A stretch of DNA of 64,000 nucleotides from Jiella avicenniae (GCF_021390325.1 NZ_JAJUWU010000019.1:95752-159751), one strand, 5' to 3'; positions 51,386 to 64,000 are shown, counted from the stretch's first letter. A program made the numbers and translations. The notes: generated by a model not told the origin, from the letters alone.

Positions 51386-52885
51386 ATGAAGCGATTCGAC
51401 ATCTTCGTCATCGGCGGGGGCATCAACGGCTGCGGCATCGCGCGGGACGCCGCCGGCCGGGGCTATACGGTCGGCCTCGCCGAGATGAACGATCTCGCCT
51501 CCGGCACGTCCTCCTGGTCGACCAAGCTGATCCATGGCGGGCTGCGCTATCTCGAGCACTACGAGTTCAGCCTGGTGCGCCATGCGCTGATGGAGCGCGA
51601 AGTGCTGTGGGCGATCGCGCCGCACATCATCCGGCCGCTGCGCTTCATCCTGCCCCATCACGACGGGCTGCGGCCGAAATGGCTGCTGCGCACCGGACTT
51701 TTCCTCTACGATCACATCGGCGGCCGCAGGAAGCTGAAGGCGACGACCAAGGTCGATCTGTCCGGCCCGCTCGGCGCGCCGCTGAAGAGCGAATACCGCA
51801 CCGGCTTCGAATATTCCGACGCGCGGGTGGACGATGCCCGGCTCGTCGTCCTCAATGCCCGCTCGGCTCGGGAAAAGGGCGCCGAGATCATGGTCCGCAC
51901 CAAGGTCGTCGCCGCGCGGCGCGAGGCCGGCCTTTGGCAACTGACGTTGCGCGACGCCGCGAGCGGCGAGGAGCAGAGCGTCGCCGCCAGATTTCTGGTC
52001 AATACCGGCGGTCCCTGGGTGGACCTCATCCTGCGCAACACCGTCGGTCGCAACGAGGCGCATCACATCCGCCTCGTCCAGGGCTCGCACATCGTCACGA
52101 AGAAGCTCTACGAGCACGACCGGGCCTACATCTTCCAGAACGCCGACGGCCGCATCATCTTCACCATCCCCTACGAGGACGACTTCACCCTCGTCGGCAC
52201 CACCGACCGGGACTTCGAGGGTGATCCGGCCGATGCGGCCATCACCGAGGAGGAGATCGACTATCTTCTCGCCGCGGCGAGCGAATATCTGGAAAAGCCG
52301 GTCCGGCGCGAGGACGTCGTCTGGACCTTTTCCGGCGTGCGTCCGCTCTTCGACGACGGCGCCTCCAAGGCCCAGGAAGCGACGCGCGACTACGTGCTCA
52401 AGGTCGAGGGCGGGGAGGGCGGTCCGGGCCTCCTCAACTGCTTCGGCGGCAAGATCACCACCTACCGCGTGCTCGCGGAAGATGCGATGAAGAGGATCGA
52501 AGACGTGCTCGGTCGCAAGGGCGGGCAGTGGACGGCCGACGCGCGGCTGCCCGGCGGCGATTTTCCGGTCGATGGCATCGCCGAACTCGAACGGACCCTC
52601 GCCGCCAAGGCGCCGGAGCTTTCCGCGTCGACGGTTCGCCGTCTGGTGCGGGCCTACGGCACCGACGCCGCCTCCTTCGTCGCGGCCGGCAGGCTGGGCG
52701 AGGATTTCGGCCACGGCCTTCACGCCGCGGAGGTCGATTTCCTGATTGCGCGGGAATGGGCGCGGAGCGCCGCGGACATTCTCTGGCGCCGGTCGAAGCT
52801 CGGCCTGCGCTTTACGTCGGCCGAGGCGGAGCGGCTGGCAGATTATGTGGACAAGGCAACGGCGAGGCGGCGGGCGGCGGCCTGA
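51386..52885 (+). CDS. glpD: Aerobic glycerol-3-phosphate dehydrogenase
   Basis: A membrane-associated FAD enzyme that oxidises glycerol-3-phosphate to dihydroxyacetone phosphate and reduces quinone. It has the FAD motif VIGGGINGCGIARDAAGRG, the GTSSWSTKLIHGGLRYLEHYEFSLVR stretch of the family, VGTTDRDFEGD and FGGKITTYRVLAEDA. The 499-residue length is standard. The ABC transporter genes follow at once. Confidence 0.96.
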   Translation: MKRFDIFVIGGGINGCGIARDAAGRGYTVGLAEMNDLASGTSSWSTKLIHGGLRYLEHYEFSLVRHALMEREVLWAIAPHIIRPLRFILPHHDGLRPKWLLRTGLFLYDHIGGRRKLKATTKVDLSGPLGAPLKSEYRTGFEYSDARVDDARLVVLNARSAREKGAEIMVRTKVVAARREAGLWQLTLRDAASGEEQSVAARFLVNTGGPWVDLILRNTVGRNEAHHIRLVQGSHIVTKKLYEHDRAYIFQNADGRIIFTIPYEDDFTLVGTTDRDFEGDPADAAITEEEIDYLLAAASEYLEKPVRREDVVWTFSGVRPLFDDGASKAQEATRDYVLKVEGGEGGPGLLNCFGGKITTYRVLAEDAMKRIEDVLGRKGGQWTADARLPGGDFPVDGIAELERTLAAKAPELSASTVRRLVRAYGTDAASFVAAGRLGEDFGHGLHAAEVDFLIAREWARSAADILWRRSKLGLRFTSAEAERLADYVDKATARRRAAA

Positions 52886-52924
52886 GTGGCCGTTCGCACC
52901 AGGTCTGCCGTTTGGGAGGACGGA

Positions 52925-54001
52925 TTGCTCGAACTCATCAATGTCAGCCGCAAGGTCGGCGCCGAGGACCACATCGTCGACGTCTCGCTGAAGCTCCAGC
53001 GCGGCTCGATCAACGTGCTGCTGGGCCCGACGCTCGCCGGCAAGACCTCGCTGATGCGGCTGATGGCCGGCCTGGACGCGCCGACCGCGGGCAGGGTGAT
53101 GATGGACGGCAAGGACGTCACCGGCATTCCGGTGCGCCGGCGCGACGTCGCCATGGTCTACCAGCAGTTCATCAATTATCCGACGCTGTCGGTCTACGAG
53201 AACATCGCCTCGCCGATGCGTGTCACCAAGAGGCCCAAGGCCGAGATCGACGCGGCGGTGAGGAAGGCCGCCGATCTCCTCAAGATGACGCCCTATCTCG
53301 ACCGCACGCCGCTAAACCTGTCCGGCGGCCAGCAGCAGCGCACGGCGCTGGCGCGGGCGCTGGTGAAGAACGCCGACGTCGTCCTCCTCGACGAGCCGCT
53401 GGCCAATCTCGACTACAAGCTGCGCGAGGAACTGCGCGAGGAGTTGCCGAAGATCTTCGCCGAGACCGGCGCGATCTTCGTCTATGCGACCACCGAGCCG
53501 CACGAGGCGCTGCTGCTCGGCGGGCGCACGGCGACGCTGTCGAAAGGTCGCGTCACCCAGTTCGGCGAGACGACAACCGTCTATCGCCGCCCGGACGACC
53601 TTTTGACGGCGACGACCTTCTCGGATCCGCCGCTGAACGTGCTCGTCGCCGAAAAGCGCGGCGGCCGTTTTACCGGCGCCGGCGGCGTCGACTTTGCCGT
53701 GGCTCCCGTCCATGCGGGCCTTGCCGACGGGCGCTACAAGATCGGCGTCCGGCCCCACCGGCTGGAACTCGGCAAGGCGCATCCGGCGGGCTTCGATGCC
53801 CGGGTCACGCTGACCGAGGTGACGGGCTCGGAGACCTTCATCCACGCCACCCATGGCGGCTCCGACATCATCGCGCTCGTCCACGGCGTCAGGCGCGTCG
53901 ATGCCGGCGACACCGTGCATCTGTCCTTCGATCCGGCCGAGATCCTCGTCTTCGGCGACGATGACCGCGCGGTCGCCGCCCCCGCCGCGATGGCGGCCTA
54001 G
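52925..54001 (+). CDS. glpS: Glycerol ABC transporter ATP-binding protein GlpS
   Basis: One of two different ATPases of the rhizobial glycerol importer GlpSTPQV. Walker A is GPTLAGKTS, with the second residue group altered from the usual GxSGSGKS. The signature LSGGQQQRTALARAL is intact and Walker B is VVLLDEPLANLD. A regulatory beta domain forms the C-terminus. The start is TTG 52925, because GGGAGGA lies at 52914-52920 and the family begins at this point; a GTG at 52886 would add a non-conserved tail. Confidence 0.92.
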   Translation: MLELINVSRKVGAEDHIVDVSLKLQRGSINVLLGPTLAGKTSLMRLMAGLDAPTAGRVMMDGKDVTGIPVRRRDVAMVYQQFINYPTLSVYENIASPMRVTKRPKAEIDAAVRKAADLLKMTPYLDRTPLNLSGGQQQRTALARALVKNADVVLLDEPLANLDYKLREELREELPKIFAETGAIFVYATTEPHEALLLGGRTATLSKGRVTQFGETTTVYRRPDDLLTATTFSDPPLNVLVAEKRGGRFTGAGGVDFAVAPVHAGLADGRYKIGVRPHRLELGKAHPAGFDARVTLTEVTGSETFIHATHGGSDIIALVHGVRRVDAGDTVHLSFDPAEILVFGDDDRAVAAPAAMAA

Positions 54002-54013
54002 AGGAGACCCCCG

Positions 54014-55090
<1,077 letters not shown>

Positions 55091-55101
55091 GGGAGGAAAC
55101 G

Positions 55102-55985
55102 ATGGAAAAGACCTGGAACAACAAGGCCTGGTTCTTCGTCCTGCCGGTGCTTCTGCTCGTCGCCTTCTCGGCGGTGATCCCGCTGATGACGGTGGTGAAC
55201 TACTCGGTGCAGGACAGTTTCGGCAACAACCAGTTCTTCTGGTACGGCGCCGACTGGTTTCGCGAGGTGCTCACGTCGGAACGCTTTCACGACGCGTTGC
55301 TCCGCAACCTGCTCTTCTCGGCCATCATCCTCGCCATCGAGGTGCCGCTCGGCATCCTCGTCGCGCTGGCGATGCCGAAAAAGGGCATCTGGGTGCCGGT
55401 CTGCCTCGTCCTGATGGCGCTGCCGCTGCTCATTCCCTGGAACGTCGTCGGCACGATCTGGCAGGTTTTCGCGCGGACCGACATCGGCCTGTTGGGCTAT
55501 ACGGTCGACGCGCTCGGCATCGACTACAACTACGTGCGCAACACCGTCGACGCCTGGGTCACGGTCGTCGTCATGGACGTCTGGCACTGGACGAGCCTCG
55601 TCGTGCTCCTCTGCTACGCCGGCCTCGTCTCGATTCCCGATGCCTATTACCAGGCCGCCAAGATCGACGGCGCCTCGCGCTGGGCGGTGTTCCGCTACAT
55701 CCAGCTGCCGAAGATGGGCCGGGTGCTTCTGATCGCCGTGCTGCTGCGCTTCATGGACAGTTTCATGATCTACACCGAGCCTTTCGTCGTCACCGGCGGT
55801 GGCCCGGGTAACTCCACGACCTTCCTGTCGATCGACCTCGTGAAACTCGCCATCGGCCAGTTCAACATCGGCGAGGCGGCGGCGATGAGCCTGATCTACT
55901 TCCTGATCATCCTGCTCCTGTCGTGGGTCTTCTACACGGTGATGACCAATGCCGGAAACGACAAGCCGATGACGGGAGGCGGAGA

Positions 55986-55989
<4 letters not shown>
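55102..55989 (+). CDS. glpP: Glycerol ABC transporter permease GlpP
   Basis: A MalF-type permease of 295 aa with six predicted helices. The EAA loop, which contacts the ATPases, reads YYQAAKIDGASRWAVFRYIQLP. GGGAGGAAA precedes ATG 55102. The stop overlaps the next start (ATGA). Confidence 0.93.
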
Positions 55990-56879
<890 letters not shown>

Positions 56880-57003
56880 TGGGGGGAGCTGCTTCAACGA
56901 TGGCGCGGCGCCTCTTCGCCCTCCGAGGCGACCCGTCGACAAGCTCGGGGTCGCACCTCGGGATGAAGAGGCGGAGAGGTATGGCGCTGCCCTTCGCAGG
57001 ATC

Positions 57004-57121
57004 GTCATCCTCGGGCTTGTCCCGAGGATCTGCTGCCGCCAGAGCGCAAAGACTCTCGGCCATTCGGCACCGAAGCGAAACGTCCGGCCCGGTAGATCCT
57101 CGGGACAAGCCCGAGGATGAC
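57004..57121. repeat. 27-bp perfect inverted repeat in the glp insert
   Basis: Positions 57004-57030 (starting GTCATCCTCGGGCTTGTCC) and 57095-57121 are perfect reverse complements over 27 bases, 64 bases apart. Each arm is itself palindromic around CCTCGGG..CCCGAGG. Related fragments occur from about 56925 (GACCCGTCGACAAGCTCGG). Such GTCATCC..GGGCTTGTCC palindromes are abundant intergenic repeats in this order. Confidence 0.8.
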
Positions 57122-57148
57122 GTCGCGGGCGAGGCAACCGTCGGCAGA

Positions 57149-57505
57149 TCAGTCCACGATGTCCTCGATGCCGAGCTTCAGCGCGGATGCCAGCGCCTTC
57201 AGCGTCGACAGCCGCGGGTCGATCTTGCGGCTTTCGATGTCGCTGACCGTCGCCGGACGAAGGTCGGCCGCCTCCGCCAACTCGGCCTGCGTCAGCCCGA
57301 CCGACTTGCGCCATGCGGCGAGCGGGTGGAGTTCGCCGTTCAGGGACGCCAGCACGAGTTCGGAAGGCATCGAGGGGGCGCCCTCGTATTCGACCATCGC
57401 CTGCTCGGCGATCGCCGCGTCGCCCGCGTCCTCGACGATGGTCCGATACTCTTCCTCTGTAAGGACGATGAGTTTATCGCCCTTCAGGTTGACCGCTTCG
57501 TTCAT
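57149..57505 (-). CDS. XRE-family HTH protein, orphan antitoxin-like, 118 aa
   Basis: A C-terminal helix-turn-helix (WRKSVGLTQAELAEAADLRPATVSDIESRKIDPRLSTLKALASAL) and an N-terminal region (NLKGDKLIVLTEEEYRTIVEDAGDAA) of the kind found on antitoxins and small repressors. No toxin gene is adjacent: one side is the repeat, the other a divergent membrane-protein gene. ATG 57505 has GGGGAAC upstream and is preferred over the TTG at 57520. It is opposite to the glp operon and splits it. Confidence 0.82.
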   Translation of the reverse strand: MNEAVNLKGDKLIVLTEEEYRTIVEDAGDAAIAEQAMVEYEGAPSMPSELVLASLNGELHPLAAWRKSVGLTQAELAEAADLRPATVSDIESRKIDPRLSTLKALASALKLGIEDIVD

Positions 57506-57592
57506 GGCGCTGTTCCCCAATTGAGGTTCGTCTACGCTTGTTTATTGATCTCCACATGGAGAGCTATCAACACAAGCGATAAGAGAGACGCA

Positions 57593-58096
57593 GTGGAATC
57601 TATTGGACCCAAAGAGTGGATCGCAATCTATGCAGCTTCCCTCTCCACCATCCTTGCTTTGATTAGCTTTGTGCGTTGGTTGACCTCCGGGCCCCGTCTA
57701 GCGGTTACCGTCTTCAATCCGAGCCAAGTATCGCTGGGAGCAAATAATTTTCTCGCGATCGTCTCGAATACCGGGCGAACTCCTGTCGTCGTTCAATCTC
57801 TCGATATTTCATTTAGAACTTCCCGACTGCCGTTTGGGAGTGAGGTCGGGCGAGCTATTTTCGATGAGAGCTCCCGATGGAAGCCGTCTGTTGAATTAGT
57901 TCCGGTTCCAGGAAAACCAAATCATTTTCATGAGATCCCGAAGTCTCTCGTTCCTTTCGGTGAAATTCGCGCGCCTGCAGCAGCCATAGACGCATACGAC
58001 ATCAAGTGCCACTGGATACGTGTGACGGCTCGACCCCGAAACAGCAGAAGAAAATTCACTGGTTGGGCTGCGCCAGAGCGCGGGCGCTTAGTATAA
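57593..58096 (+). CDS. Membrane-anchored protein of unknown function, 167 aa, AT-richer
   Basis: One N-terminal transmembrane helix (WIAIYAASLSTILALISFVRWL) followed by a beta-rich domain (RLAVTVFNPSQVSLGANNFLAIVSNTGRTPVVVQSLDISF) resembling small membrane-anchored beta-sandwich proteins. I cannot name a family. Base composition is visibly lower in GC than the flanking glp genes, a sign of recent acquisition. The start is GTG 57593 with AGAGAG upstream. It is divergent from the XRE gene and ends 11 bases before the next gene. Confidence 0.6.
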   Translation: MESIGPKEWIAIYAASLSTILALISFVRWLTSGPRLAVTVFNPSQVSLGANNFLAIVSNTGRTPVVVQSLDISFRTSRLPFGSEVGRAIFDESSRWKPSVELVPVPGKPNHFHEIPKSLVPFGEIRAPAAAIDAYDIKCHWIRVTARPRNSRRKFTGWAAPERGRLV

Positions 58097-58107
58097 GGAC
58101 CATCTTG

Positions 58108-58392
58108 ATGATCGACCTATCCTGGATGGCCTGGACCTGGCCGACGGCGATCTTTTTCGTCGCCATCTTCGCTCTCATCGCGCTGATGGGCGTGTGGGAA
58201 TACGTGGTCCCCGGCGGCGCGCCGCGGGTCGGCGTCCTGCGCTTCGAGACGACGCGAGGCGACCGGCTGTTCGTGTCGCTGCTCGGCTCGGCCTTCATCT
58301 GCCTCGGCTGGCTCTGGGCCACCGATCTTTCGCTCTGGTACGCGCTGATCGTCTGCGCGCTCTTCTTCGTTCTCGTCTTCCGCCTCGTCTGA
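58108..58392 (+). CDS. DUF2160 small membrane protein of the glycerol operon
   Basis: A 94-aa inner-membrane protein with three helices (WTWPTAIFFVAIFALIALMGVW; LFVSLLGSAFICLGWLWA; LSLWYALIVCALFFVLVFRLV). DUF2160 genes regularly lie between the permease genes and the binding-protein gene of the rhizobial glycerol transporter, which fits its position. The function is unknown, and it may be a transporter accessory. AAGGA lies upstream of ATG 58108. Confidence 0.88.
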   Translation: MIDLSWMAWTWPTAIFFVAIFALIALMGVWEYVVPGGAPRVGVLRFETTRGDRLFVSLLGSAFICLGWLWATDLSLWYALIVCALFFVLVFRLV

Positions 58393-58479
58393 GGCGGAGG
58401 GAACATGGATACGGGCCGCCGCCGGTCGGCTCGGATCTCGGGATGGATCGACCGGCCTGTCTCAACGGGAGGATACTTC

Positions 58480-60291
<1,812 letters not shown>

Positions 60292-60315
60292 GCCGCTGCC
60301 TTCGACAGACAGGAG

Positions 60316-60337
60316 AGCCGGGGTCCGCCCCGGCTTT
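60316..60337 (+). terminator. Hairpin between glpV and glpK
   Basis: AGCCGGGG-TCCG-CCCCGGCT (60316-60335) followed by two T only. It could stabilise the upstream mRNA end or attenuate transcription into glpK. Confidence 0.55.
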
Positions 60338-60372
60338 CCGCCATCGCAATCGTAAGAATGGGAAGGGCACCC

Positions 60373-61860
60373 ATGTCCGGCTACGTTCTCGCCATCGACC
60401 AGGGCACGACCTCGACGCGGGCGATCGTCTTCGACGACGGCTATCGCATCAAGGGCGTCGCCCAGCAGGAATTTCCCCAGCATTTCCCGCGCTCCGGCTG
60501 GGTCGAGCACGATCCGGAAGACATCTGGAACTCGGTCGTCGACACCGTCCGCGGCGCGATCGCCGATGCCTCCCTCTCGGCGTCGGACATTGCCGCGATC
60601 GGCATCACCAACCAGCGCGAGACGGTCGTCCTCTGGGACCGCGAAACCGGTAAGGCCCTGCACAACGCCATCGTCTGGCAGGACCGGCGGACGTCGGACT
60701 TCTGCCACAGGCTGGTCGCCGACGGCGCCGAGCCGACGATCACCGAAAAGACCGGGCTCATCGTCGATCCGTATTTTTCCGGCACCAAGATTGCCTGGCT
60801 GCTCGACCACGTCGAGGGCGCACGGGCGCGGGCCGAGCGGGGCGAACTCGCATTCGGCACGGTGGATTCGTTTCTCCTCTTTCGCCTCACCGGCGGCAAG
60901 GTGCATGCCACCGACGCATCCAACGCCTCGCGCACCATGCTCTTCGACATCTCGGCCAACGACTGGGACGACGATCTCCTGTCGCTCCTCAAGGTGCCGC
61001 GGGCGATCCTGCCTGAGGTGATGGACTGCGACGCCGATTTCGGCGCGACGGAGCCGGCGCTGTTCGGCGCGTCGATCGGTGTCCTCGGCATGGCCGGCGA
61101 CCAGCACGCCGCGACGCTCGGCCAGGCCTGCTTCGAGCCGGGCATGCTGAAATCGACCTACGGGACGGGCTGCTTCGCCGTCCTCAACACCGGCGCGGAG
61201 CGCGTCGCCTCGAAGAACCGGCTGCTCACCACCATCGCCTATCGCCTCGGCGGCCGGACGACCTTTGCCCTCGAAGGCTCGATCTTCATTGCCGGGGCCG
61301 CCGTCCAGTGGCTGCGCGACGGGCTGAAGATCATCGACAAGGCCGACGTCAGCGGCCCCCTGGCGGCGAAGGCCGATGACGAGCAGGACGTCTATCTCGT
61401 CCCCGCCTTCACCGGCCTCGGGGCGCCCTGGTGGGATGCCGATGCCCGCGGCGCGATCTACGGGCTCAGCCGCAAGACCGGTCCGAACGAGATCGTCCGC
61501 GCGGCGCTCGAAGCCGTCTGCTACCAGACGGCGGATCTCTTGACCGCGATGAAGAAGGACTGGCCGCGGGCCGGGGACACGACGCTCAGGGTCGACGGCG
61601 GCATGGTCGCCTCCGACTGGACGATGCAGTGTCTCGCCGACCTTCTCGATGCCCCGGTCGACCGCCCGGTCGTGCTCGAAACGACGGCGCTCGGCGCGGC
61701 ATGGCTGGCAGGCCAGAAGGCCGGCGTCTGGCCGGGAATGGAAGGCTTTGCCGAGCGCTGGCGGCTGGAGCGGCGCTTCGAGCCGCGGATGGACGCCGTC
61801 ACCCGCGGCCGAAAGCTGGCCGGCTGGGCGGACGCGGTGAGGCGGACTTTGACGCCCTGA
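60373..61860 (+). CDS. glpK: Glycerol kinase
   Basis: Phosphorylates glycerol to glycerol-3-phosphate, the substrate of GlpD and likely ligand of GlpR. FGGY-family signatures are [55 protein letters not shown] and [10 protein letters not shown]. The length is 495. ATG 60373 has GGAAGG 6 bases upstream. It closes the glycerol operon. Confidence 0.96.
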   Translation: MSGYVLAIDQGTTSTRAIVFDDGYRIKGVAQQEFPQHFPRSGWVEHDPEDIWNSVVDTVRGAIADASLSASDIAAIGITNQRETVVLWDRETGKALHNAIVWQDRRTSDFCHRLVADGAEPTITEKTGLIVDPYFSGTKIAWLLDHVEGARARAERGELAFGTVDSFLLFRLTGGKVHATDASNASRTMLFDISANDWDDDLLSLLKVPRAILPEVMDCDADFGATEPALFGASIGVLGMAGDQHAATLGQACFEPGMLKSTYGTGCFAVLNTGAERVASKNRLLTTIAYRLGGRTTFALEGSIFIAGAAVQWLRDGLKIIDKADVSGPLAAKADDEQDVYLVPAFTGLGAPWWDADARGAIYGLSRKTGPNEIVRAALEAVCYQTADLLTAMKKDWPRAGDTTLRVDGGMVASDWTMQCLADLLDAPVDRPVVLETTALGAAWLAGQKAGVWPGMEGFAERWRLERRFEPRMDAVTRGRKLAGWADAVRRTLTP

Positions 61861-61870
61861 GGACGGGGCC

Positions 61871-61889
61871 CCCGCCGGCGACCGGCGGG
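61871..61889 (+). terminator. Hairpin after glpK
   Basis: CCCGCCGG-CGA-CCGGCGGG, a perfect 8-bp stem 10 bases after the stop. The downstream sequence has only CTCTTT, so termination may be partial. Confidence 0.55.
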
Positions 61890-62114
61890 ATGAACCCTCT
61901 TTGATATGAGCGTCGCGGCCCGGTTGCTGCGTCGGCGTCGGTGCGAGAAATGCCGCCTGCAGCCAGACCGTCGTGGCCGGCCGGCCCAGCCCGCAAAAAA
62001 CGCCGTCGAGGCCTTGGCCGTTTTTATCAAAATGTGAAGTTTGTAAAGTTTTTCCCCGGCGTGTAGAAGCGTCGGCGATGACGGGCGGCCCGCCGGATTC
62101 GCAAGGGGTGTGGA

Positions 62115-63146
62115 ATGGCGCGCAGTGCCTTCAAATCGATGGAAGATTTTGCCAAGGCCTGCGGCGTCTCGCGCCCGACGCTGGCGAAGTATTTCAACAA
62201 CCCGCAGGACGTGAAGCCGGTCACCCGCAGCCGGATCGAAACGGTGCTGCGCCAGTCGGATTTCGAGCCCAGTTCCTTCGTCCGGCATCTCAGCAGCAAG
62301 ATGGTGGTGAATGTCGGGATCATCGTGCCGACGATCTACGACCCGTTCTTCGCCAAGTTCGTCTCCCATATCGAAGCGGCGCTGCGGGGGCGGGATCTGC
62401 GCCCCATCCTGATCTCGTCGCAGACCGCGCCGGATCTCGAGGAAGAGGCGGCCGAGCGGATGCTCGACTTCAAGGTGGCGGGCATCATCGTCGCGCCGCT
62501 CGGCAACCTGTCGCGGCCGGGCGTTTTCGATCGCCTGAAGAGCGAGATCCCGACCGTCAGTTTCGACGTTCCGCTCGGCGACGACGTTCCCTTCGTCAGC
62601 AACGACCACCGCTTCGGCATGACGGCGATGGTGCAGTATCTCTGCCGCTCGGGCGAGCCGCCGGTTCTGATCGAGGGGCCGCATCTCACCGACAACGTGC
62701 TGATCCGCCAGGCGGCCTATCGGGAGACGATGCAGGCGGAGGGCCACGAGCCCATGGTGGTGGGCTTCGGTTCCGAGGCCTCGTGGGACATGGAGCGCCT
62801 CGGCCGCGCCCAGATGCGGCGGCTCCTGCGCGAGGGCCTGCCCGGCAGGACGCTGCTCTGTTCCAACGACCGCATCGCCTTCGGCGTGATCTCGGCCGCC
62901 TGCGAAGCCGGTCTGAAGATCGGCCGCGAGCCCGGCGACGACATCCGCGTCGCCGGCCACGACGACCATCCGCTCAGCGAATATGTCTGGCCGCCGCTGA
63001 CCACCACCGCCCAGGACACGGAGACGATCGCCTTCGAGACCGTGCAGCTTCTCGCCGACCTCCTCGGCGCCGAGGCGAGCGGCGAAAAACTCGTCCCCCG
63101 CCAGAAGCGAATCCGCTCGACGCTGATGATGCGCCGGTCGGCGTGA
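62115..63146 (+). CDS. LacI family transcriptional regulator
   Basis: An N-terminal HTH (KSMEDFAKACGVSRPTLAKYFNNP) and a periplasmic-binding-like sensor (VVNVGIIVPTIYDPFFAKFVSHIEAAL, then CSNDRIAFGVISAACEAGL). The length is 343. The usual LacI hinge pattern is altered (KPVTRSRIETVLRQ). No sugar genes lie next to it except glycerol genes on its left; the target is unknown. Upstream, AAGTTTGTAAAGTTT (62037-62051) is a direct repeat that may be a promoter or operator. Confidence 0.87.
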   Translation: MARSAFKSMEDFAKACGVSRPTLAKYFNNPQDVKPVTRSRIETVLRQSDFEPSSFVRHLSSKMVVNVGIIVPTIYDPFFAKFVSHIEAALRGRDLRPILISSQTAPDLEEEAAERMLDFKVAGIIVAPLGNLSRPGVFDRLKSEIPTVSFDVPLGDDVPFVSNDHRFGMTAMVQYLCRSGEPPVLIEGPHLTDNVLIRQAAYRETMQAEGHEPMVVGFGSEASWDMERLGRAQMRRLLREGLPGRTLLCSNDRIAFGVISAACEAGLKIGREPGDDIRVAGHDDHPLSEYVWPPLTTTAQDTETIAFETVQLLADLLGAEASGEKLVPRQKRIRSTLMMRRSA

Positions 63147-63295
63147 GGGCAGAGCGGTTCTGAGACGGAGTTAGCAATTCCGTTTCAGATTTGGTGACGC
63201 GGGCGATCGGCAACTCCCGACCCGTTGCCGCCCGAAGATGGTTGCAGTAGCCTTGCTTCAAAGTGGCCATTCAGAAGGATACTGTAGAGGAATGC

Positions 63296-63847
63296 ATGCA
63301 TCACCTCGCAATCTACAACTTCAATAATTTCCGTGTAGCCTCAAGCGAGCCTGTAAACCAAGGATTCCATGATCGGAACGACCTGAATTTCCGTGCGGCG
63401 GAGGTCAGCGAAGGATTTGTTGCCCGATCGGGTTACGATGGAGAAGAGGGGCCGGCCAGTTGGGGGCCTCAGGTATTTCCACGCTATTATATCGAAAATG
63501 GAGACGGTTGGGCTCCATCGTCGCTTTCCCTCTGGCGCGATCTGCCCTCGCTATTCGCCTTCTCATACTCTGGCATTCATATTGAGGCGATGCAGAATGC
63601 ACGGCGATGGTTCGATCATCACACTTGGCCGCCTTACGTCCTATGGTGGGTGGCAGTGGGTCACTTCCCGCTTTGGCAGGAAGGAGTCGAACGCCTGGAG
63701 CACCTCCATGATCATGGGCCCACTTCTATCGCTTTTCATTTTAAGACGCCGTTCGATCCGCATGGTAGACCAACATCGATAAATCGAGCAGTGGTCGAGC
63801 AGCGAAGAGCAAAAAATGCCGCGGCTCAAGCCAGCTTGGTTTCTTAG
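63296..63847 (+). CDS. DUF3291 domain protein, 183 aa, AT-richer
   Basis: Recognisable from MHHLAIYNFNNFRV at the start and FDHHTWPPYVLWWVAVGHFPLWQEGVERLEHLHDHGPTSIAF near the end, the DUF3291 pattern (a ferredoxin-like fold related to antibiotic-biosynthesis monooxygenases). The function is unknown. The central part has NARRWFDHH. Composition is lower in GC than the neighbours. ATG 63296 with AGAGGAA upstream is preferred over GTG 63263. It ends just before an IS5-type element. Confidence 0.78.
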   Translation: MHHLAIYNFNNFRVASSEPVNQGFHDRNDLNFRAAEVSEGFVARSGYDGEEGPASWGPQVFPRYYIENGDGWAPSSLSLWRDLPSLFAFSYSGIHIEAMQNARRWFDHHTWPPYVLWWVAVGHFPLWQEGVERLEHLHDHGPTSIAFHFKTPFDPHGRPTSINRAVVEQRRAKNAAAQASLVS

Positions 63848-63863
63848 TGCCCGATTCAAAAGT

Positions 63864-64000
63864 TCAGGTGTATATCCAATACCTTGCGATGCGTCGGGTG
63901 AGGAGGCGGATGTTGGCGATGAAGGCCCAAGCGGTCGCGCTTTCGGTGGATTTCTCCCAATCCTTGGCGAGACGTCGGCATCGGCCGAGCCAAGCGAAGG
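63864..64000 (-). mobile_element. IS5-family transposase, C-terminal fragment at window edge
   Basis: On the minus strand the frame reads FAWLGRCRRLAKDWEKSTES, then ATAWAFIANIRLLTRRIARY and WIYT before a stop at 63864-63866. This is the highly conserved C-terminus of IS5-family (DDE) transposases. The 5' part continues beyond the window. The stretch from about 63848 to 63863 (TAGTGCCCGATTCAAA) should contain the element's terminal inverted repeat, but the other end is not visible, so exact limits are unknown. Confidence 0.82.

Overview
The window is high-GC DNA in which almost every base is coding. It fits an alphaproteobacterium of the order Hyphomicrobiales (Rhizobiales). Supporting signs are the fused SecDF, a BA14K protein, the tig / clpP-clpX-lon-hup neighbourhood, a GlpSTPQV-type glycerol ABC transporter, palindromic intergenic repeats of the rhizobial kind, and a DUF1127 gene followed by CCTCCTCCC-loop small RNAs. 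The genus cannot be fixed from sequence alone.

Region 1 (1-25.5 kb) is mostly core genome: the end of prmA, aminopeptidase P, a BA14K protein, a DsbA-like protein, a DUF815-type ATPase, yajC, secDF, two homologues of mitochondrial complex I assembly factors (Mth938/NDUFAF3 type and squalene-synthase-like/NDUFAF6 type), a DUF4153 membrane protein, trmFO, tRNA-Leu(TAG), tig, an MscS channel, clpP, clpX, lon, HU and tRNA-Val(TAC). Between trmFO and tRNA-Leu, on the minus strand, lies a 47-residue DUF1127 gene followed by four tandem ~130-nt units. Each unit has three hairpins, and together they expose twelve anti-Shine-Dalgarno loops. This is the layout of the CcsR ('cuckoo') stress sRNAs.

Region 2 (25.9-50.1 kb) is a catabolic block for aromatic acids with two parallel modules. 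Module A has a Rieske oxygenase, its reductase, a Gfo/Idh/MocA dehydrogenase and a dihydroxyphthalate decarboxylase homologue, which are the four steps from phthalate to protocatechuate. It also has an aldehyde dehydrogenase, a benzoylformate-decarboxylase-like ThDP enzyme, a TAXI-TRAP transporter and a MarR regulator. Module B has MobA (3-hydroxybenzoate to protocatechuate) with a divergent MarR regulator, a second aldehyde dehydrogenase plus ThDP enzyme pair, a LysR regulator, a class II aldolase-type (decarboxylase?) enzyme and a second TAXI-TRAP transporter. An identical 17-bp palindrome inside the promoter links the two halves of module A across 12 kb. An ATAGC-N6-GCTAT dyad links two promoters in module B. 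My inference is that both modules import aryl-2-oxoacids, decarboxylate and oxidise them to aromatic acids, and funnel these to protocatechuate. Ring cleavage is not in the window.

Region 3 (50.4-61.9 kb) is a glycerol regulon: glpR, glpD, glpSTPQ, a DUF2160 gene, glpV and glpK. It is interrupted between glpQ and the DUF2160 gene by a ~1.2-kb insert holding a 27-bp inverted repeat, an orphan XRE antitoxin-like gene and an AT-richer membrane-protein gene. The right end has a LacI-type regulator, an AT-richer DUF3291 gene and the 3' end of an IS5-family transposase cut by the window edge.
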